From contig NZ_KZ819022.1 in assembly GCF_003115845.1 (NCBI RefSeq), forward strand, positions 372,001 through 436,000: 64,000 nucleotides of DNA, read 5' to 3'. This document shows positions 47,322 through 56,583 of this stretch, piece after piece. A program made the translations under genes and the position numbers. The notes under the pieces were generated by a model. The model was given only the letters and a program-made list of their open reading frames with translations. It ran no database searches and had not been told where the DNA came from. Within the stretch, counting starts at the first letter, position 1; every line of letters starts with the position of its first letter. Source of the DNA: Brenneria roseae subsp. roseae (GTDB taxonomy: Bacteria > Pseudomonadota > Gammaproteobacteria > Enterobacterales > Enterobacteriaceae).

Positions 47322-48206
47322 TTAATCGCTATTTTTTTTGGTCAAAACACTAAGAACCATTTTAATAAAATTATCACGGGGCAGGTCATTAATATTGTTG
47401 TTCCAAACTAAACCAATATCCCAACTGGCGTGTTCACCAGTCATTTTTTTACAAATCACTTTTGAATTATTTATAGGGATGCTGTTTTGTGGTAAAATGC
47501 CTATCCCAATTTGGGATTCCGCCATCGCCATTAAACTATTTACATTATTCACATAGTTAATTGACATTCCATATATCTTGTTTTTTAGCATGAATTGGTT
47601 AATTTGAAATGCAGAACCAGGACAAACTTTTGCATCAATGACTAATAATGGGTGTTTGTTTATGGTTTCTATTAATTTCGTTTCATTTAACTTTATTTTC
47701 TCATTATAAATAATTGCTAAATGATCTTGCCCTATTTTTTTGTATGCCAATGGACGTTCAACGGGTAAGCGCATGAATCCAACTTGCATTTTTCCTGAAA
47801 GAAGCATTTCTCTCTGTAAAGGAGATGAACTATCATTCAATTGAATATTTATTTCAGGATAACAATCCCGAAAAGGAGAAATAAAACCAGGAATTAATGC
47901 TGAAACCGAGTTGATAAAACCTATCGATAAATTACCTTCTTTCCCTTGTTTCATGTAGTTACAACGCATTTTAAATCTATCAATTTCTTCCAATAAATTT
48001 TTTGCATCATCATATAAAGTCTGACCGTGAGGACTCAGTTGTGTACCATGGTTATCTCGAATGAACAGGATTAGCTCTAATTCATCTTCAAACATCTTGA
48101 TTTGTTTAGTTAACGTAGGTTGTGTTAACCATAGTTTATCAGCGGCCTCTCTGTAACTTAGGCATTCCGCTAACTTGACAAAAGCACGCAGTTGTCTGAT
48201 CTCCAT
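47322..48206 (-). CDS. LysR family transcriptional regulator (AT-rich)
   Basis: 294 residues. The N-terminal helix-turn-helix is MEIRQLRAFVKLAECLSYRE followed by AADKLWLTQPTLTKQIKMFE. A substrate-binding domain follows (about 90-290). Codon use is strongly AT-rich, unlike the GC-rich genes on both sides. It is divergent from the PHP gene across a 220-base gap, the usual arrangement for a LysR regulator and its target. Its inducer is unknown. Confidence 0.88.
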   Translation of the reverse strand: MEIRQLRAFVKLAECLSYREAADKLWLTQPTLTKQIKMFEDELELILFIRDNHGTQLSPHGQTLYDDAKNLLEEIDRFKMRCNYMKQGKEGNLSIGFINSVSALIPGFISPFRDCYPEINIQLNDSSSPLQREMLLSGKMQVGFMRLPVERPLAYKKIGQDHLAIIYNEKIKLNETKLIETINKHPLLVIDAKVCPGSAFQINQFMLKNKIYGMSINYVNNVNSLMAMAESQIGIGILPQNSIPINNSKVICKKMTGEHASWDIGLVWNNNINDLPRDNFIKMVLSVLTKKNSD

Positions 48207-48426
48207 TCCAATCTCCTATCACCAAAAGAAATTTTTCCATTATACAAGCAGTTTGTCCCATGTTTAGCTATGTAGCAATGGTTAACTATCCCTCAATAGA
48301 CCGGAGTAATAATACGATCATGGTTTTAATAATCAAATTCTATATGAAAGTATTAGCTCAAATGACGTCATGTCAGATGGGTCAAACAATGAAAATTTAT
48401 TTTTTAACAAATTAAAAGGTGCGGCC

Positions 48427-49323
48427 ATGAAGAAGATCGATTTACATATGCATTCAAATTATAGTGATGATGCTGATTTGCCTGTTGATGTCTTAGTTCA
48501 AAGATGTATCTCTAATGATATCGATATCATTTCCATTACTGATCATAACTCTATTAATGCTATCAACGAGGTAAAAAAACTGGGGTTGTCAGGAAATGAA
48601 ATCACTATTATCCCTGGAATTGAAATTGACTGTTCGTTTCAGGGCAAGAATTTTCATTTACTTGGCTATGGTATCGACACTGATTTTTCTGATTTTGAAT
48701 TAATTGAAAGGAATTTTTTTGAACTACAGTTTGAGCTTACACCATTAAAAATTGAGAAACTAAAAGCGCTTGGTTTTTTTATAGATGAAGAAAATCTTTG
48801 TCAGTTGGCTGCTGGTAAGATTCCACAGGAAGAGCAAATGGCTGAATTAATTCTTCAGGATGATAGAAATAAAAGTAACGCATTACTTATGCCATATAGA
48901 GAGGGTGGCGAGCGTTCAAATATGCCGTTAATTAACTTTTATTGGGATTTCTTCGGGTATGGCAAGCCATGTTATGTAGAAGCGAATTATCCTATGCTTG
49001 AACGGATTGTCGAAATCATAAAAGGTAATAATGGTATTCCGGTAATTGCTCACATAGGTGCAAATATTAAGAATAACTATGAACAAACGCTTAATGATAT
49101 GTTATCAGTAGGGGTAGAAGGTGTTGAGGTCTTCTCCAGCTATCATACAGATAAACTGTCTGATTTATTATATGATTATGCTTGTTCAAAAAATATGTTC
49201 GTGTCATGCGGCAGTGATTTTCATGGGAAAAATAAGCCTGAGATTGATGTTGGAAATTGTATTTATAGTGATAGACACTACCAAAAAATCATGAACCTCG
49301 TAGAGTTATTGACCATGAAATGA
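48427..49323 (+). CDS. PHP-domain metal-dependent phosphoesterase (AT-rich)
   Basis: 298 residues. PHP metal-binding motifs in order: DLHMHSNYSDD (His7, His9), SITDHNS, PGIEIDC, VIAHIGANI and SCGSDFHGK. The length and motif order resemble YciV/TrpH (RNase AM and nucleotide 3',5'-bisphosphate phosphatase), though similarity looks distant. ATG 48427 behind AAAAGG is the chosen start; the open frame begins at 48370. Base composition matches the divergent LysR gene and not the neighbours, suggesting joint transfer. The substrate is unknown. Confidence 0.82.
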   Translation: MKKIDLHMHSNYSDDADLPVDVLVQRCISNDIDIISITDHNSINAINEVKKLGLSGNEITIIPGIEIDCSFQGKNFHLLGYGIDTDFSDFELIERNFFELQFELTPLKIEKLKALGFFIDEENLCQLAAGKIPQEEQMAELILQDDRNKSNALLMPYREGGERSNMPLINFYWDFFGYGKPCYVEANYPMLERIVEIIKGNNGIPVIAHIGANIKNNYEQTLNDMLSVGVEGVEVFSSYHTDKLSDLLYDYACSKNMFVSCGSDFHGKNKPEIDVGNCIYSDRHYQKIMNLVELLTMK

Positions 49324-49395
49324 TTCTTTTTGATCGGTTTATTTTTTGCATTGGCTATTTATTCTACTAACGAGCATAGCGATTAGATTACCATA

Positions 49396-49698
49396 TCAAT
49401 CCTTCTGCGACAGGATCGCTTCCAGCAAGCCAGGGAAACGCGCTTCCATCTCGCCATGACGGAGCCGGTTCATGTGCGTGGTGCCGATATTGGTAGTATG
49501 AATCAGTCCCGAGTCGCGCAATACCCGGAAATGGTGCGATACGCTGGATTTAGGACGACCGCCGTCCAGTTCGCCGCAGGTGGCTTCGCCCAGCGAAGCC
49601 AGACGACGGACAATTTCCATACGCATGGGGTCGCTCAGGGCGTAAAGAACGCGCTCAAGGATGAATTCGTCGGCTGTAGGGTGCTTAAAGGGTCTCAT
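49396..49698 (-). CDS. ArsR-type helix-turn-helix regulator
   Basis: 100 residues. A winged helix: RVLYALSDPMRMEIVRRLAS, then CGELDGGRPKSSVSHHFRVL as recognition helix, and DSGLIHTTNIGTTHMNRLR as wing. There are no ArsR metal-type CxC ligands in the recognition helix; Cys in ATCGEL is single. The start ATG 49698 gives the family length; the frame is open to 49773. It is divergent from an Old Yellow Enzyme gene, its likely target. Confidence 0.85.
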   Translation of the reverse strand: MRPFKHPTADEFILERVLYALSDPMRMEIVRRLASLGEATCGELDGGRPKSSVSHHFRVLRDSGLIHTTNIGTTHMNRLRHGEMEARFPGLLEAILSQKD

Positions 49699-49736
49699 GG
49701 ATGAATTATAGTGGGTAGGTTGTTTAAAATCTATTG

Positions 49737-49752
49737 TTCGATTAATATCGAA
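49737..49752. promoter_or_regulatory. Inverted repeat, candidate ArsR-type operator
   Basis: TTCGATTAATATCGAA has 6-bp perfect arms around TAAT. It lies midway in the 87-base gap between the regulator and oxidoreductase genes. Confidence 0.45.
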
Positions 49753-49785
49753 ATACAGAAGTAATCTAACCACTGAGGAAATACC

Positions 49786-50874
49786 ATGTCAGCATTATTT
49801 CAACCCTTCAGATTGAAAGACGTTACGCTGCGTAACCGTATCGCGGTTCCTCCGATGTGTATGTATTCCGCTAACGATGGCCTGATCAACGACTGGCATC
49901 AGGTACATTACGCCAGTCTGGCGCGCGGAGGCGCCGGACTGGTGATCGTTGAAGCCACTGCCGTCGCGCCTGAAGGCCGTATCACGCCACACTGTGCCGG
50001 TATCTGGAATGATGATTTGGCACAGGCATTTGTGCCCGTGGTTAAGGCGATCAAGGCCGCCGGTTCGGTGCCGGGAATCCAGATTGGTCATGCCGGGCGT
50101 AAAGCCAGCGCCAACATTCCGTGGGAAGGCGACGATCATATCGCGGCCGACGATGCCCGCGGCTGGCCGACGATCTCTCCCTCCGCGATCCCCTTCGGCG
50201 GTAATTTACCCAAAACGCCGCGGGAAATGACGCTGGAAGATATCAACCGGGTACGTCAGGATTTTGTGGCCGCGGCCCGTCGGGCGCGTGATGCCGGATT
50301 TGAATGGCTGGAACTGCATTTTGCTCATGGCTATCTGGGGCAGAGCTTTTTCTCGGTACACGCCAACCAGCGCAGCGATCAATATGGCGGCAGCTTCGAT
50401 AATCGCAGCCGTTTCCTGCTGGAAACGCTGGCGGCGGTGCGCGAAGTTTGGCCGGAGCATTTACCGCTGACCGCGCGCTTTGGCGTAATTGAATTTGACG
50501 GACGTGATGAGGAAACCTTGCAGGAATCCATTGAGCTGACGCGCCGTTTCAAACAGCACGGCCTTGATATGCTCAGCGTCAGTATCGGTTTTTCTACGCC
50601 GGATGCCAACATTCCCTGGGGGCCCGCCTTCATGGGGCCGATTGCCCAACAGGTTCGCCAGCAGGCGGATATTCCGGTGTCATCAGCCTGGGGCTTTGGT
50701 ACGCCGGAACTCGCTGAGCAAGCCGTAAAATCCGGGCAGTTGGATCTGGTGCTGGTGGGTAAATCCCATCTGGCCAATCCGCACTGGAGCTATTATGCCG
50801 CCCGTGAACTGGGCATCGAACGTGCCTCATGGACATTGCCTGCGCCCTATGCCCATTGGCTTGAAAGATATTAA
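49786..50874 (+). CDS. Old Yellow Enzyme, YqjM/NamA-like NADPH dehydrogenase
   Basis: 362 residues, an FMN-dependent TIM barrel that reduces activated C=C bonds or nitro compounds. Cys25 in VPPMCMYSA is the redox-sensing cysteine of the YqjM branch. GIQIGHAGRKAS, the substrate-binding block LELHFAHGYLGQSFFSVHANQRSDQYGGS and the C-terminal FMN phosphate site (SSAWGFGTPELAEQ, LVLVGKSHLANP) are present. ATG 49786 lies behind GAGGAAA. The divergent ArsR-type gene probably controls it, perhaps in response to electrophiles. Confidence 0.93.
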   Translation: MSALFQPFRLKDVTLRNRIAVPPMCMYSANDGLINDWHQVHYASLARGGAGLVIVEATAVAPEGRITPHCAGIWNDDLAQAFVPVVKAIKAAGSVPGIQIGHAGRKASANIPWEGDDHIAADDARGWPTISPSAIPFGGNLPKTPREMTLEDINRVRQDFVAAARRARDAGFEWLELHFAHGYLGQSFFSVHANQRSDQYGGSFDNRSRFLLETLAAVREVWPEHLPLTARFGVIEFDGRDEETLQESIELTRRFKQHGLDMLSVSIGFSTPDANIPWGPAFMGPIAQQVRQQADIPVSSAWGFGTPELAEQAVKSGQLDLVLVGKSHLANPHWSYYAARELGIERASWTLPAPYAHWLERY

Positions 50875-50909
50875 TCGCGCATCGTGATTCTTATTCCGTG
50901 ACGCTGGCT

Positions 50910-50931
50910 TAAGCCGCATCCGTGCGGCTTA
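50910..50931. terminator. Hairpin between convergent genes
   Basis: TAAGCCGCA and TGCGGCTTA form a perfect 9-bp stem around a TCCG tetraloop, between the oxidoreductase and cystathionine lyase genes. There is no strong U-tract on either strand. Confidence 0.55.
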
Positions 50932-51010
50932 TCCTGAAAATCCCTCCCAACTCAGCCCTTTTTACGCCAGAGGGAAAACCGCTGGTTAGCGCGTTCTTAT
51001 GCGGTCTCTT

Positions 51011-52159
51011 TTAAGAAACATTCAGCGCCTGACGTAAATCCTCGATCAGATCCTGCGCATTTTCGATGCCGACGGATAAACGCACCAACTGTGGCGTAAT
51101 GCCTTTCTGTAACCGTTTTTCCAGTGGAACCGAGGCGTGTGTCATGGCAAAAGGTTGACTAATCAGGCTTTCTACACCTCCCAGACTTTCTGCCAGCGTG
51201 AACAGACGGGTGTGTTTAATGACCTCCCGAGCGTAATGCTCATCCCCTTTGAGCCGGACGGAAATCATGCCGCCAAAGCCGCGCATTTGTTTTTGTGCCA
51301 GCGCATATTGCGGGTGCGACGGTAATCCGGGGTAATAAACCTGCTCTACCTGTGGCTGTTGCTCGAGCCATTGGGCAATCGCCAGTGCGCTTTCACTGTG
51401 ACGCGCAATCCGCAGCGCCAGCGTCCGGATGCCGCGCAGGGTCAGGAAACTGCTGAATGGATCGAGAATTCCCCCGACGGCGTTTTGCAGATAGGCGAGC
51501 TGCGACGCCAGTTCCCGGTCGCGTCCGACGACCGCCAGACCGGCAATCACGTCCGAATGCCCATTCAAATATTTGGTTGCGGAATGAATAACGATATCGA
51601 ACCCCAGATCCAGCGGTCGTTGAAGCGCCGGGGAGGCAAAGGTGTTATCCGCTACGCTGATTAACTGATGCTTTCTGGCGACATCGGCGATAGCCGCCAA
51701 ATCTGCCAGTTTCAACAGTGGATTGGTGGGCGTTTCAACCCAGATCAGGCTGGTTTGCGGGGTAATCGCCTGCTCCAGCGCCTGAAGATCGGCGGGGTCA
51801 ACATAGGTAACCTGTAGTCCGGCGGTGCGTTTGCGTACATTTTCCAGCAGACGCCAGGTGCCGCCATAGAGATCGTCCACCGCCACGATATGACTGCCCT
51901 GATCGAGCAGTTCGAGGATGGTTGAGCTGGCCGCCAGTCCGGAGGCAAAGGCAAAACCTTGCAGGCCGCCTTCCAGTTCGGCAATCGCCGCTTCAAGCGC
52001 GGCGCGGGTTGGGTTGCCGCTGCGCGAATACTCATAGCCGGTATGTTCGCCCGGCGCAGGCTGAGCAAACGTGGACGTAGCGTAAATGGCGGGCATGACC
52101 GCGCCGGTGCTGTCCGGGGTGTAACCCGCGTGAACCGTCTGGGTATCAAATTGCGACAT
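51011..52159 (-). CDS. Cystathionine gamma-lyase/synthase family enzyme
   Basis: 382 residues, PLP-dependent Cys/Met metabolism family. The PLP lysine is Lys196 in HSATKYLNGHSD. GYEYSRSGNPTR, AVDDLYGGTWRL and the C-terminal SLGGVESLISQPFAMTHASV block are typical. Gamma-lyase and gamma-synthase are hard to tell apart by motif. The upstream cystathionine beta-synthase favours the lyase, which would complete conversion of homocysteine to cysteine. ATG 52159 lies behind AAGGAG. It starts 63 bases after the beta-synthase gene. Confidence 0.87.
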   Translation of the reverse strand: MSQFDTQTVHAGYTPDSTGAVMPAIYATSTFAQPAPGEHTGYEYSRSGNPTRAALEAAIAELEGGLQGFAFASGLAASSTILELLDQGSHIVAVDDLYGGTWRLLENVRKRTAGLQVTYVDPADLQALEQAITPQTSLIWVETPTNPLLKLADLAAIADVARKHQLISVADNTFASPALQRPLDLGFDIVIHSATKYLNGHSDVIAGLAVVGRDRELASQLAYLQNAVGGILDPFSSFLTLRGIRTLALRIARHSESALAIAQWLEQQPQVEQVYYPGLPSHPQYALAQKQMRGFGGMISVRLKGDEHYAREVIKHTRLFTLAESLGGVESLISQPFAMTHASVPLEKRLQKGITPQLVRLSVGIENAQDLIEDLRQALNVS

Positions 52160-52222
52160 ACATAACTCCTTATATAGAATCAAAACATCCAGAGCGAAAA
52201 AGTACGGAATAGGGAAATACGC

Positions 52223-53590
52223 TTAACGTAGCGTTTGCCGCCAGTGATTCAGAACATCGGTGCGGGTAATCAGACCGAGAAAACGCTCACCATCGAGAAT
52301 AACGGCCACATAGCCCTGATCGAATATCGCCAGCAGTTCATCGCGTGAGGCTTCTTTGGCCAACGTTTTGACCTGATCGGACATGGCTTCACGGGCGGTA
52401 AGCGAGAAATGTTGCGTATTGTTCTTCAGGCTATTGAGCAGATCCCACTCGTCAATCACGCCGACAACGCGCTGATTCTCCAGTACGGGCAACTGGGAAA
52501 TGTCATATAAACGCATACGGGCGTGAACGATGCTGAGCGTATCATCGGGAGAAACGGAAACCGTGGCGCCTTCATCGTGCCGGTAAGCAATCAGATCACG
52601 CAGATCGCCGTGCGGCGGGCGTTGAATCAGCCCTTGTTCGATCATCCAGTAATCGTTGAACATCTTTGACAGATATTTATTGCCGCTATCGCAGATCAGC
52701 GTGACCACGCGTTTCGGTTCCGTCTGTTCTCGGCAATAGCGCAGGGCGGCCGCCAGTAGCGTACCGCTGGACGAACCGGCCAATACGCCTTCTTTGCGCA
52801 GCAGTTGGCGGGCGGTATGGAAAGATTCGGCGTCGCTGACGGCGTAAGCGTGTTTGACCTGATTAAAATTGGCCAGCGCCGGAACGAAATCTTCCCCAAT
52901 GCCTTCCACCAGCCAGCTTCCGGCTTCACCATAGGCGCCGTGTTGCAGGTAGTCGGTGAGGATTGAACCGGCCGGATCCGCCAGAATAAAAGCGGTTTGC
53001 GGCGAAACCTGCGCAAAGTAACGGCTGAGACCGCCTAATGTGCCGCCGGAACCCACGCCAACGGCTATCGCGTCGATCTGATGATCCATTTGCTGCCACA
53101 GTTCCGGCGCCGTGGTGCGGTAATGCGCCGCCAGATTAGCCGGATTATTGAACTGGTCGATGTAATAGGCTCCTGGCGTTTCGGCCGCCAGACGGCGGGC
53201 GTAATCCTGATAATAGTCCGGGTGCCCTTTGGCGACATCGGAGCGGGTCAGCAGTACCTCTGCGCCCAGCGCCCGCAGGTGAAAGATTTTCTCCCGGCTC
53301 ATTTTATCCGGCACAACCAACACCAGCCGGTAGCCTTTCAGCGCCGCCACCAGCGCCAGCCCCAGCCCGGTATTGCCGGCGGTGGCTTCGATGATGGTTC
53401 CGCCGGGTTGCAGCCATCCCTGCTGTTCGGCATGTTCCACCATGGATAAGGCCACCCGATCTTTAATCGAGCCGCCGGGATTCTGGCTTTCCAGTTTCAC
53501 GAACAGGCGGCACGGTCCGGTATCAAAATGGGTGAGTTCCAACAGTGGGGTATGACCAATAAAGTCGAGAACGGAGGTTTGAGTTTCCAT
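52223..53590 (-). CDS. Cystathionine beta-synthase with CBS domain pair
   Basis: 455 residues. The catalytic PLP domain (about 1-320) has Lys43 in NPGGSIKDRV, the phosphate loop VGVGSGGTLGG and EATAGNTGLG. Two CBS modules follow (about 335-450), ending GLITRTDVLNHWR. It condenses serine (or O-acetylserine) with homocysteine. The CBS pair suggests regulation by an adenosyl ligand. There is no N-terminal haem domain. It is first in a two-gene operon with the gamma-lyase-like gene, giving reverse transsulfuration. Confidence 0.9.
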   Translation of the reverse strand: METQTSVLDFIGHTPLLELTHFDTGPCRLFVKLESQNPGGSIKDRVALSMVEHAEQQGWLQPGGTIIEATAGNTGLGLALVAALKGYRLVLVVPDKMSREKIFHLRALGAEVLLTRSDVAKGHPDYYQDYARRLAAETPGAYYIDQFNNPANLAAHYRTTAPELWQQMDHQIDAIAVGVGSGGTLGGLSRYFAQVSPQTAFILADPAGSILTDYLQHGAYGEAGSWLVEGIGEDFVPALANFNQVKHAYAVSDAESFHTARQLLRKEGVLAGSSSGTLLAAALRYCREQTEPKRVVTLICDSGNKYLSKMFNDYWMIEQGLIQRPPHGDLRDLIAYRHDEGATVSVSPDDTLSIVHARMRLYDISQLPVLENQRVVGVIDEWDLLNSLKNNTQHFSLTAREAMSDQVKTLAKEASRDELLAIFDQGYVAVILDGERFLGLITRTDVLNHWRQTLR

Positions 53591-53857
53591 CTGTCTTTCA
53601 CTTCTCGGTGGGAATCGTGGGGGGACATATTAGATCTGCTACAAATGACATATAAACGAAATAAATCACCAATAGATATGCGATTATTTAATATAATATT
53701 CTGTTTGGCCGTAAGGATGTGTGGAGGCGTAGCGGTGTGGACGTATATCCTTCTGACGGTATAGCGACGAATCAGAACCGGGCCGGCCGGTTTGTCGGTA
53801 ACGTCAGATACGTGGATACCAGCCGGAAGCCGTGGAAGATGAAGGCGTGAACAGATA
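53591..53857. other. Intergenic region between chemoreceptor and cystathionine genes
   Basis: About 270 bases with the promoter of the cystathionine operon presumably at the left end. I see no gene, repeat or clear operator. Confidence 0.6.
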
Positions 53858-53863
53858 AAGAAA

Positions 53864-53892
53864 AGGGACAAGCCTTGCGTGGGCTTGTCCCT
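53864..53892 (-). terminator. Rho-independent terminator after the chemoreceptor gene
   Basis: On the minus strand AGGGACAAGCC and GGCTTGTCCCT form an 11-bp perfect stem, followed by TTTCTTT. It lies 18 bases after the chemoreceptor stop. Confidence 0.9.
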
Positions 53893-53910
53893 GGCGGATT
53901 AAGGCAAGGA

Positions 53911-55806
53911 TTAGAGTTTAAAGCTCTGCACCACCTGTTCGAGCTGTTCGCTTTGTTCTTCCATGGCCCGGGCGGCGGCGGAAACTTCTTCAACCAGCGC
54001 TGCGTTGTGCTGAGTGGTGCTATCCAGTTGGTTAATAGCCTGATTCACCTGCTCAATGCCCATGCTTTGCTCACGGCTGGCGGACATGATTTCACCCATC
54101 AGCGTCGTCACATTGCTGACCCCTAACATCAACTCATCCATGGTTTTCCCTGCTTGCTCTACCAGCTGGCTGCCGGCATCAATGCTGGAGACAGACTCTT
54201 CAATCAGCTTTTTGATTTCACGCGCCGAGTTGGCCGAGCGCTGTGCCAGACTACGAACTTCCGACGCGACCACCGCGAATCCCCGTCCTTGTTCTCCGGC
54301 GCGGGCGGCTTCAACGGCGGCATTCAGCGCGAGGATATTGGTCTGGAAAGCAATGCTGTCAATCACGCTGATGATATCCACGACCTTGCGTGATGATATG
54401 TTGATCTCGCCCATGGTTGAGACGACCTCTTTCACTACCTGCGTTCCCCGTTCGGCGACCAGTGACGCATCGCTGGCCAGTTTGTTCGCATGGGTGGCAT
54501 TGTCGGCGTTTTGTTTTACCGTGCCGGTCAACTCTTCCATCGACGCCGCCGTTTGTACAATCGAACTGGCCTGGTCTTCGGTACGGGAGGATAAATCCAT
54601 GTTGCCTCTGGCTATCTGGCGGGAGGCGGCGGTGATGGCCAGCGCGCTATCGCCAACCTGATTCATCAAATCTTGCAGGAATGAGATGAAATCATTGAAG
54701 CTCCGGGCGACATTATTGAATTCCGGGCTGCTGCTGGCCGGCAGGCGCTGGGTCAGATCGGCGCCCCCTGTCGAGAGCGCCTGAATATTCTCATTCAGGA
54801 TGTTGAGGCGTTTCATCATCGAGCGGATAAAACCCAGCAACACCAGCAGCAGGATAATCGCCAGCGGAAGCTGAACCGCGCCCAGACGGGTCAGCATACT
54901 GCTGGTTTGCGAAGTCAACTGGCTGGTGAGAACATCGCTGGCAAGATACCAGGGGCTACCGGCAATTTGCTGAACGAACAGCGTATGGTTGCCGTCTTCG
55001 GCGTTATATTCGCTCTGAATGTGATCCTGACCTACGTCCTTCAGCATGGCGCTGAGCGGGGCGGCCATTGGCAAGGGGAGCGCGCTGAGATATTCCAGTT
55101 TAGGGGCGCTGTCGACCAGTTCCGCGTTGCCCACCACTTTGCCATCGGCTTCAATAATCAGCACGCGACCGTTAATAGCCTCACCCATCGTCTTCGCCAG
55201 AAGATTAAAGAAGCCGAGCGTCACATCAATGGTGGCAACGCCCCAGGCCGTGTCGTTGCGATAAATTCCCATTGCGCAATTGGTTCGGGGCTGTGGACTG
55301 GCAGCATCCTGATACGCTTTTGCCCAGGCGCACATGCCTTTGGCCGCCGCCATGCCATCTTTATACCAGGGCTGCTCATAATATTTATCCGCTTCCGGCG
55401 AGTTCCAGTAGGTATTCACTTTGAGCTGATTACTGCTGTCGCGAGCGAAGAAGGTCGAAAACTTATCGCGCTCCGGATCGCGCTGGTGCGGCAAAGGCCA
55501 GATACCGCCGCCGAACACGGTGGTGTCCTGATACTGATTGACCAGCGCCGGCAGCAAGACGTCAATGGATGCGCTATCCATTATGCTGACCGATTCGGTA
55601 ATACTGCGTTGCTGTGCTTGTACCCGGTTCATTTGCTCCACGATGGTAGCGGCAAGAGAATCAACCTGATAGCGAACAAGTCGCTCTTCATTCGTGGTCA
55701 ATTGTGGGGCAACAAACGTCTTAATGACTACAATAGTAACAATGAGAAGTAGGGTAAAAAAACCAATGATAGAAACGGTAAAGCGGGACTGTGTTGTTTT
55801 TAGCAT
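53911..55806 (-). CDS. Methyl-accepting chemotaxis protein with periplasmic sensor
   Basis: 631 residues. A first membrane helix (about 10-32, [18 protein letters not shown]), a periplasmic double-Cache-like sensor (about 33-320, with [14 protein letters not shown] and [14 protein letters not shown]), a second helix ([15 protein letters not shown]), a HAMP region, then the signalling domain with [20 protein letters not shown] and [16 protein letters not shown]. No C-terminal NWETF-like pentapeptide. ATG 55806 places the N-terminus right before the first helix; the frame is open to 55860. The ligand is unknown; Cache sensors often bind amino or organic acids. Confidence 0.92.
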   Translation of the reverse strand: MLKTTQSRFTVSIIGFFTLLLIVTIVVIKTFVAPQLTTNEERLVRYQVDSLAATIVEQMNRVQAQQRSITESVSIMDSASIDVLLPALVNQYQDTTVFGGGIWPLPHQRDPERDKFSTFFARDSSNQLKVNTYWNSPEADKYYEQPWYKDGMAAAKGMCAWAKAYQDAASPQPRTNCAMGIYRNDTAWGVATIDVTLGFFNLLAKTMGEAINGRVLIIEADGKVVGNAELVDSAPKLEYLSALPLPMAAPLSAMLKDVGQDHIQSEYNAEDGNHTLFVQQIAGSPWYLASDVLTSQLTSQTSSMLTRLGAVQLPLAIILLLVLLGFIRSMMKRLNILNENIQALSTGGADLTQRLPASSSPEFNNVARSFNDFISFLQDLMNQVGDSALAITAASRQIARGNMDLSSRTEDQASSIVQTAASMEELTGTVKQNADNATHANKLASDASLVAERGTQVVKEVVSTMGEINISSRKVVDIISVIDSIAFQTNILALNAAVEAARAGEQGRGFAVVASEVRSLAQRSANSAREIKKLIEESVSSIDAGSQLVEQAGKTMDELMLGVSNVTTLMGEIMSASREQSMGIEQVNQAINQLDSTTQHNAALVEEVSAAARAMEEQSEQLEQVVQSFKL

Positions 55807-56066
55807 ATGCGCACCACTTAAGCTGAAAAAGCATAATTGCTCGAATAAGGTCAACGGCATCCTAAAAAGTAACTTGAGTGACTATCTTCACATTATTGAA
55901 ACTTTGATGATGGCATCACGTTATTTCCGCCGACAGGAAGCCCGAATGAAATACTGCTGTTAACTTACGAAGGAAGGGTATCTATTGTTATTTTTTGCTT
56001 ATTATTTTCCTCTCTGAGGGAATGGAATACATTAAAAGTCATCGTAATCACGAAATCTATACGCCA

Positions 56067-56275
56067 TATACCGTCATCCTTCAGGTCGCCTGTGCATTGG
56101 CTTTTCCCGCTCTCTCCAGTCCAGCCGCTGGCTGGATAAGTCCGTGGTGAATGAACTTGTCTTGGTGTCGCCGCGTTATTCGGCCTTACGGCCTCACCCC
56201 TTCGGGGTCAGCGCAAGCGCTGTTCAAAAACGCTTTTGACGTTTTTGTCCGGCCACTCGGATTATCTAGGGTATA
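56067..56275 (+). repeat. Dispersed repeat, copy D (long)
   Basis: Starts TATACCGTCATCCTTCAGGT and ends GGATTATCTAGGGTATA, so TATACC and GGTATA are inverted ends. It contains GTGCATTGGCT and GTTCAAAAACGCTTTTGACG then TTTTTGTCC, the block shared with copies B and E, plus extra sequence with GGCCTTACGGCC and CCCCTTCGGGG hairpins. It lies in the 777-base gap before the oxygenase gene. The rest of that gap is AT-rich and shows no gene. Confidence 0.72.
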
Positions 56276-56583
56276 GCAATTATTTGGATTAGCTTTCTAA
56301 TTATTAGTATTTTACCCCATCAGGCAAATCGGGATTAATGAAGGAAAGTGAATCAGGTAATCGATTGGCAAGACCGAATCGGTATGAGATATAAGTATAA
56401 ATGATTTTTGTTTATTTAATTTATACCTCCGTTTACTTCCGATTGATTTTCCAGAAAAGGATAAATAGCGTTTTTCTTATTCTCATTAAGATTAAAGAGG
56501 CCCCATGATGTCTGATTATCGTTGTTGCCGTGACTCCAAATTCTATTTTATCAATCCTTATTGGGTAATTAACGGAGTCAGCC

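Noticed and set aside
47322-49323. The AT-rich pair as a prophage or integrative element
   Set aside because: I found no integrase, phage gene, tRNA or flanking direct repeats; only base composition and gene content suggest transfer.
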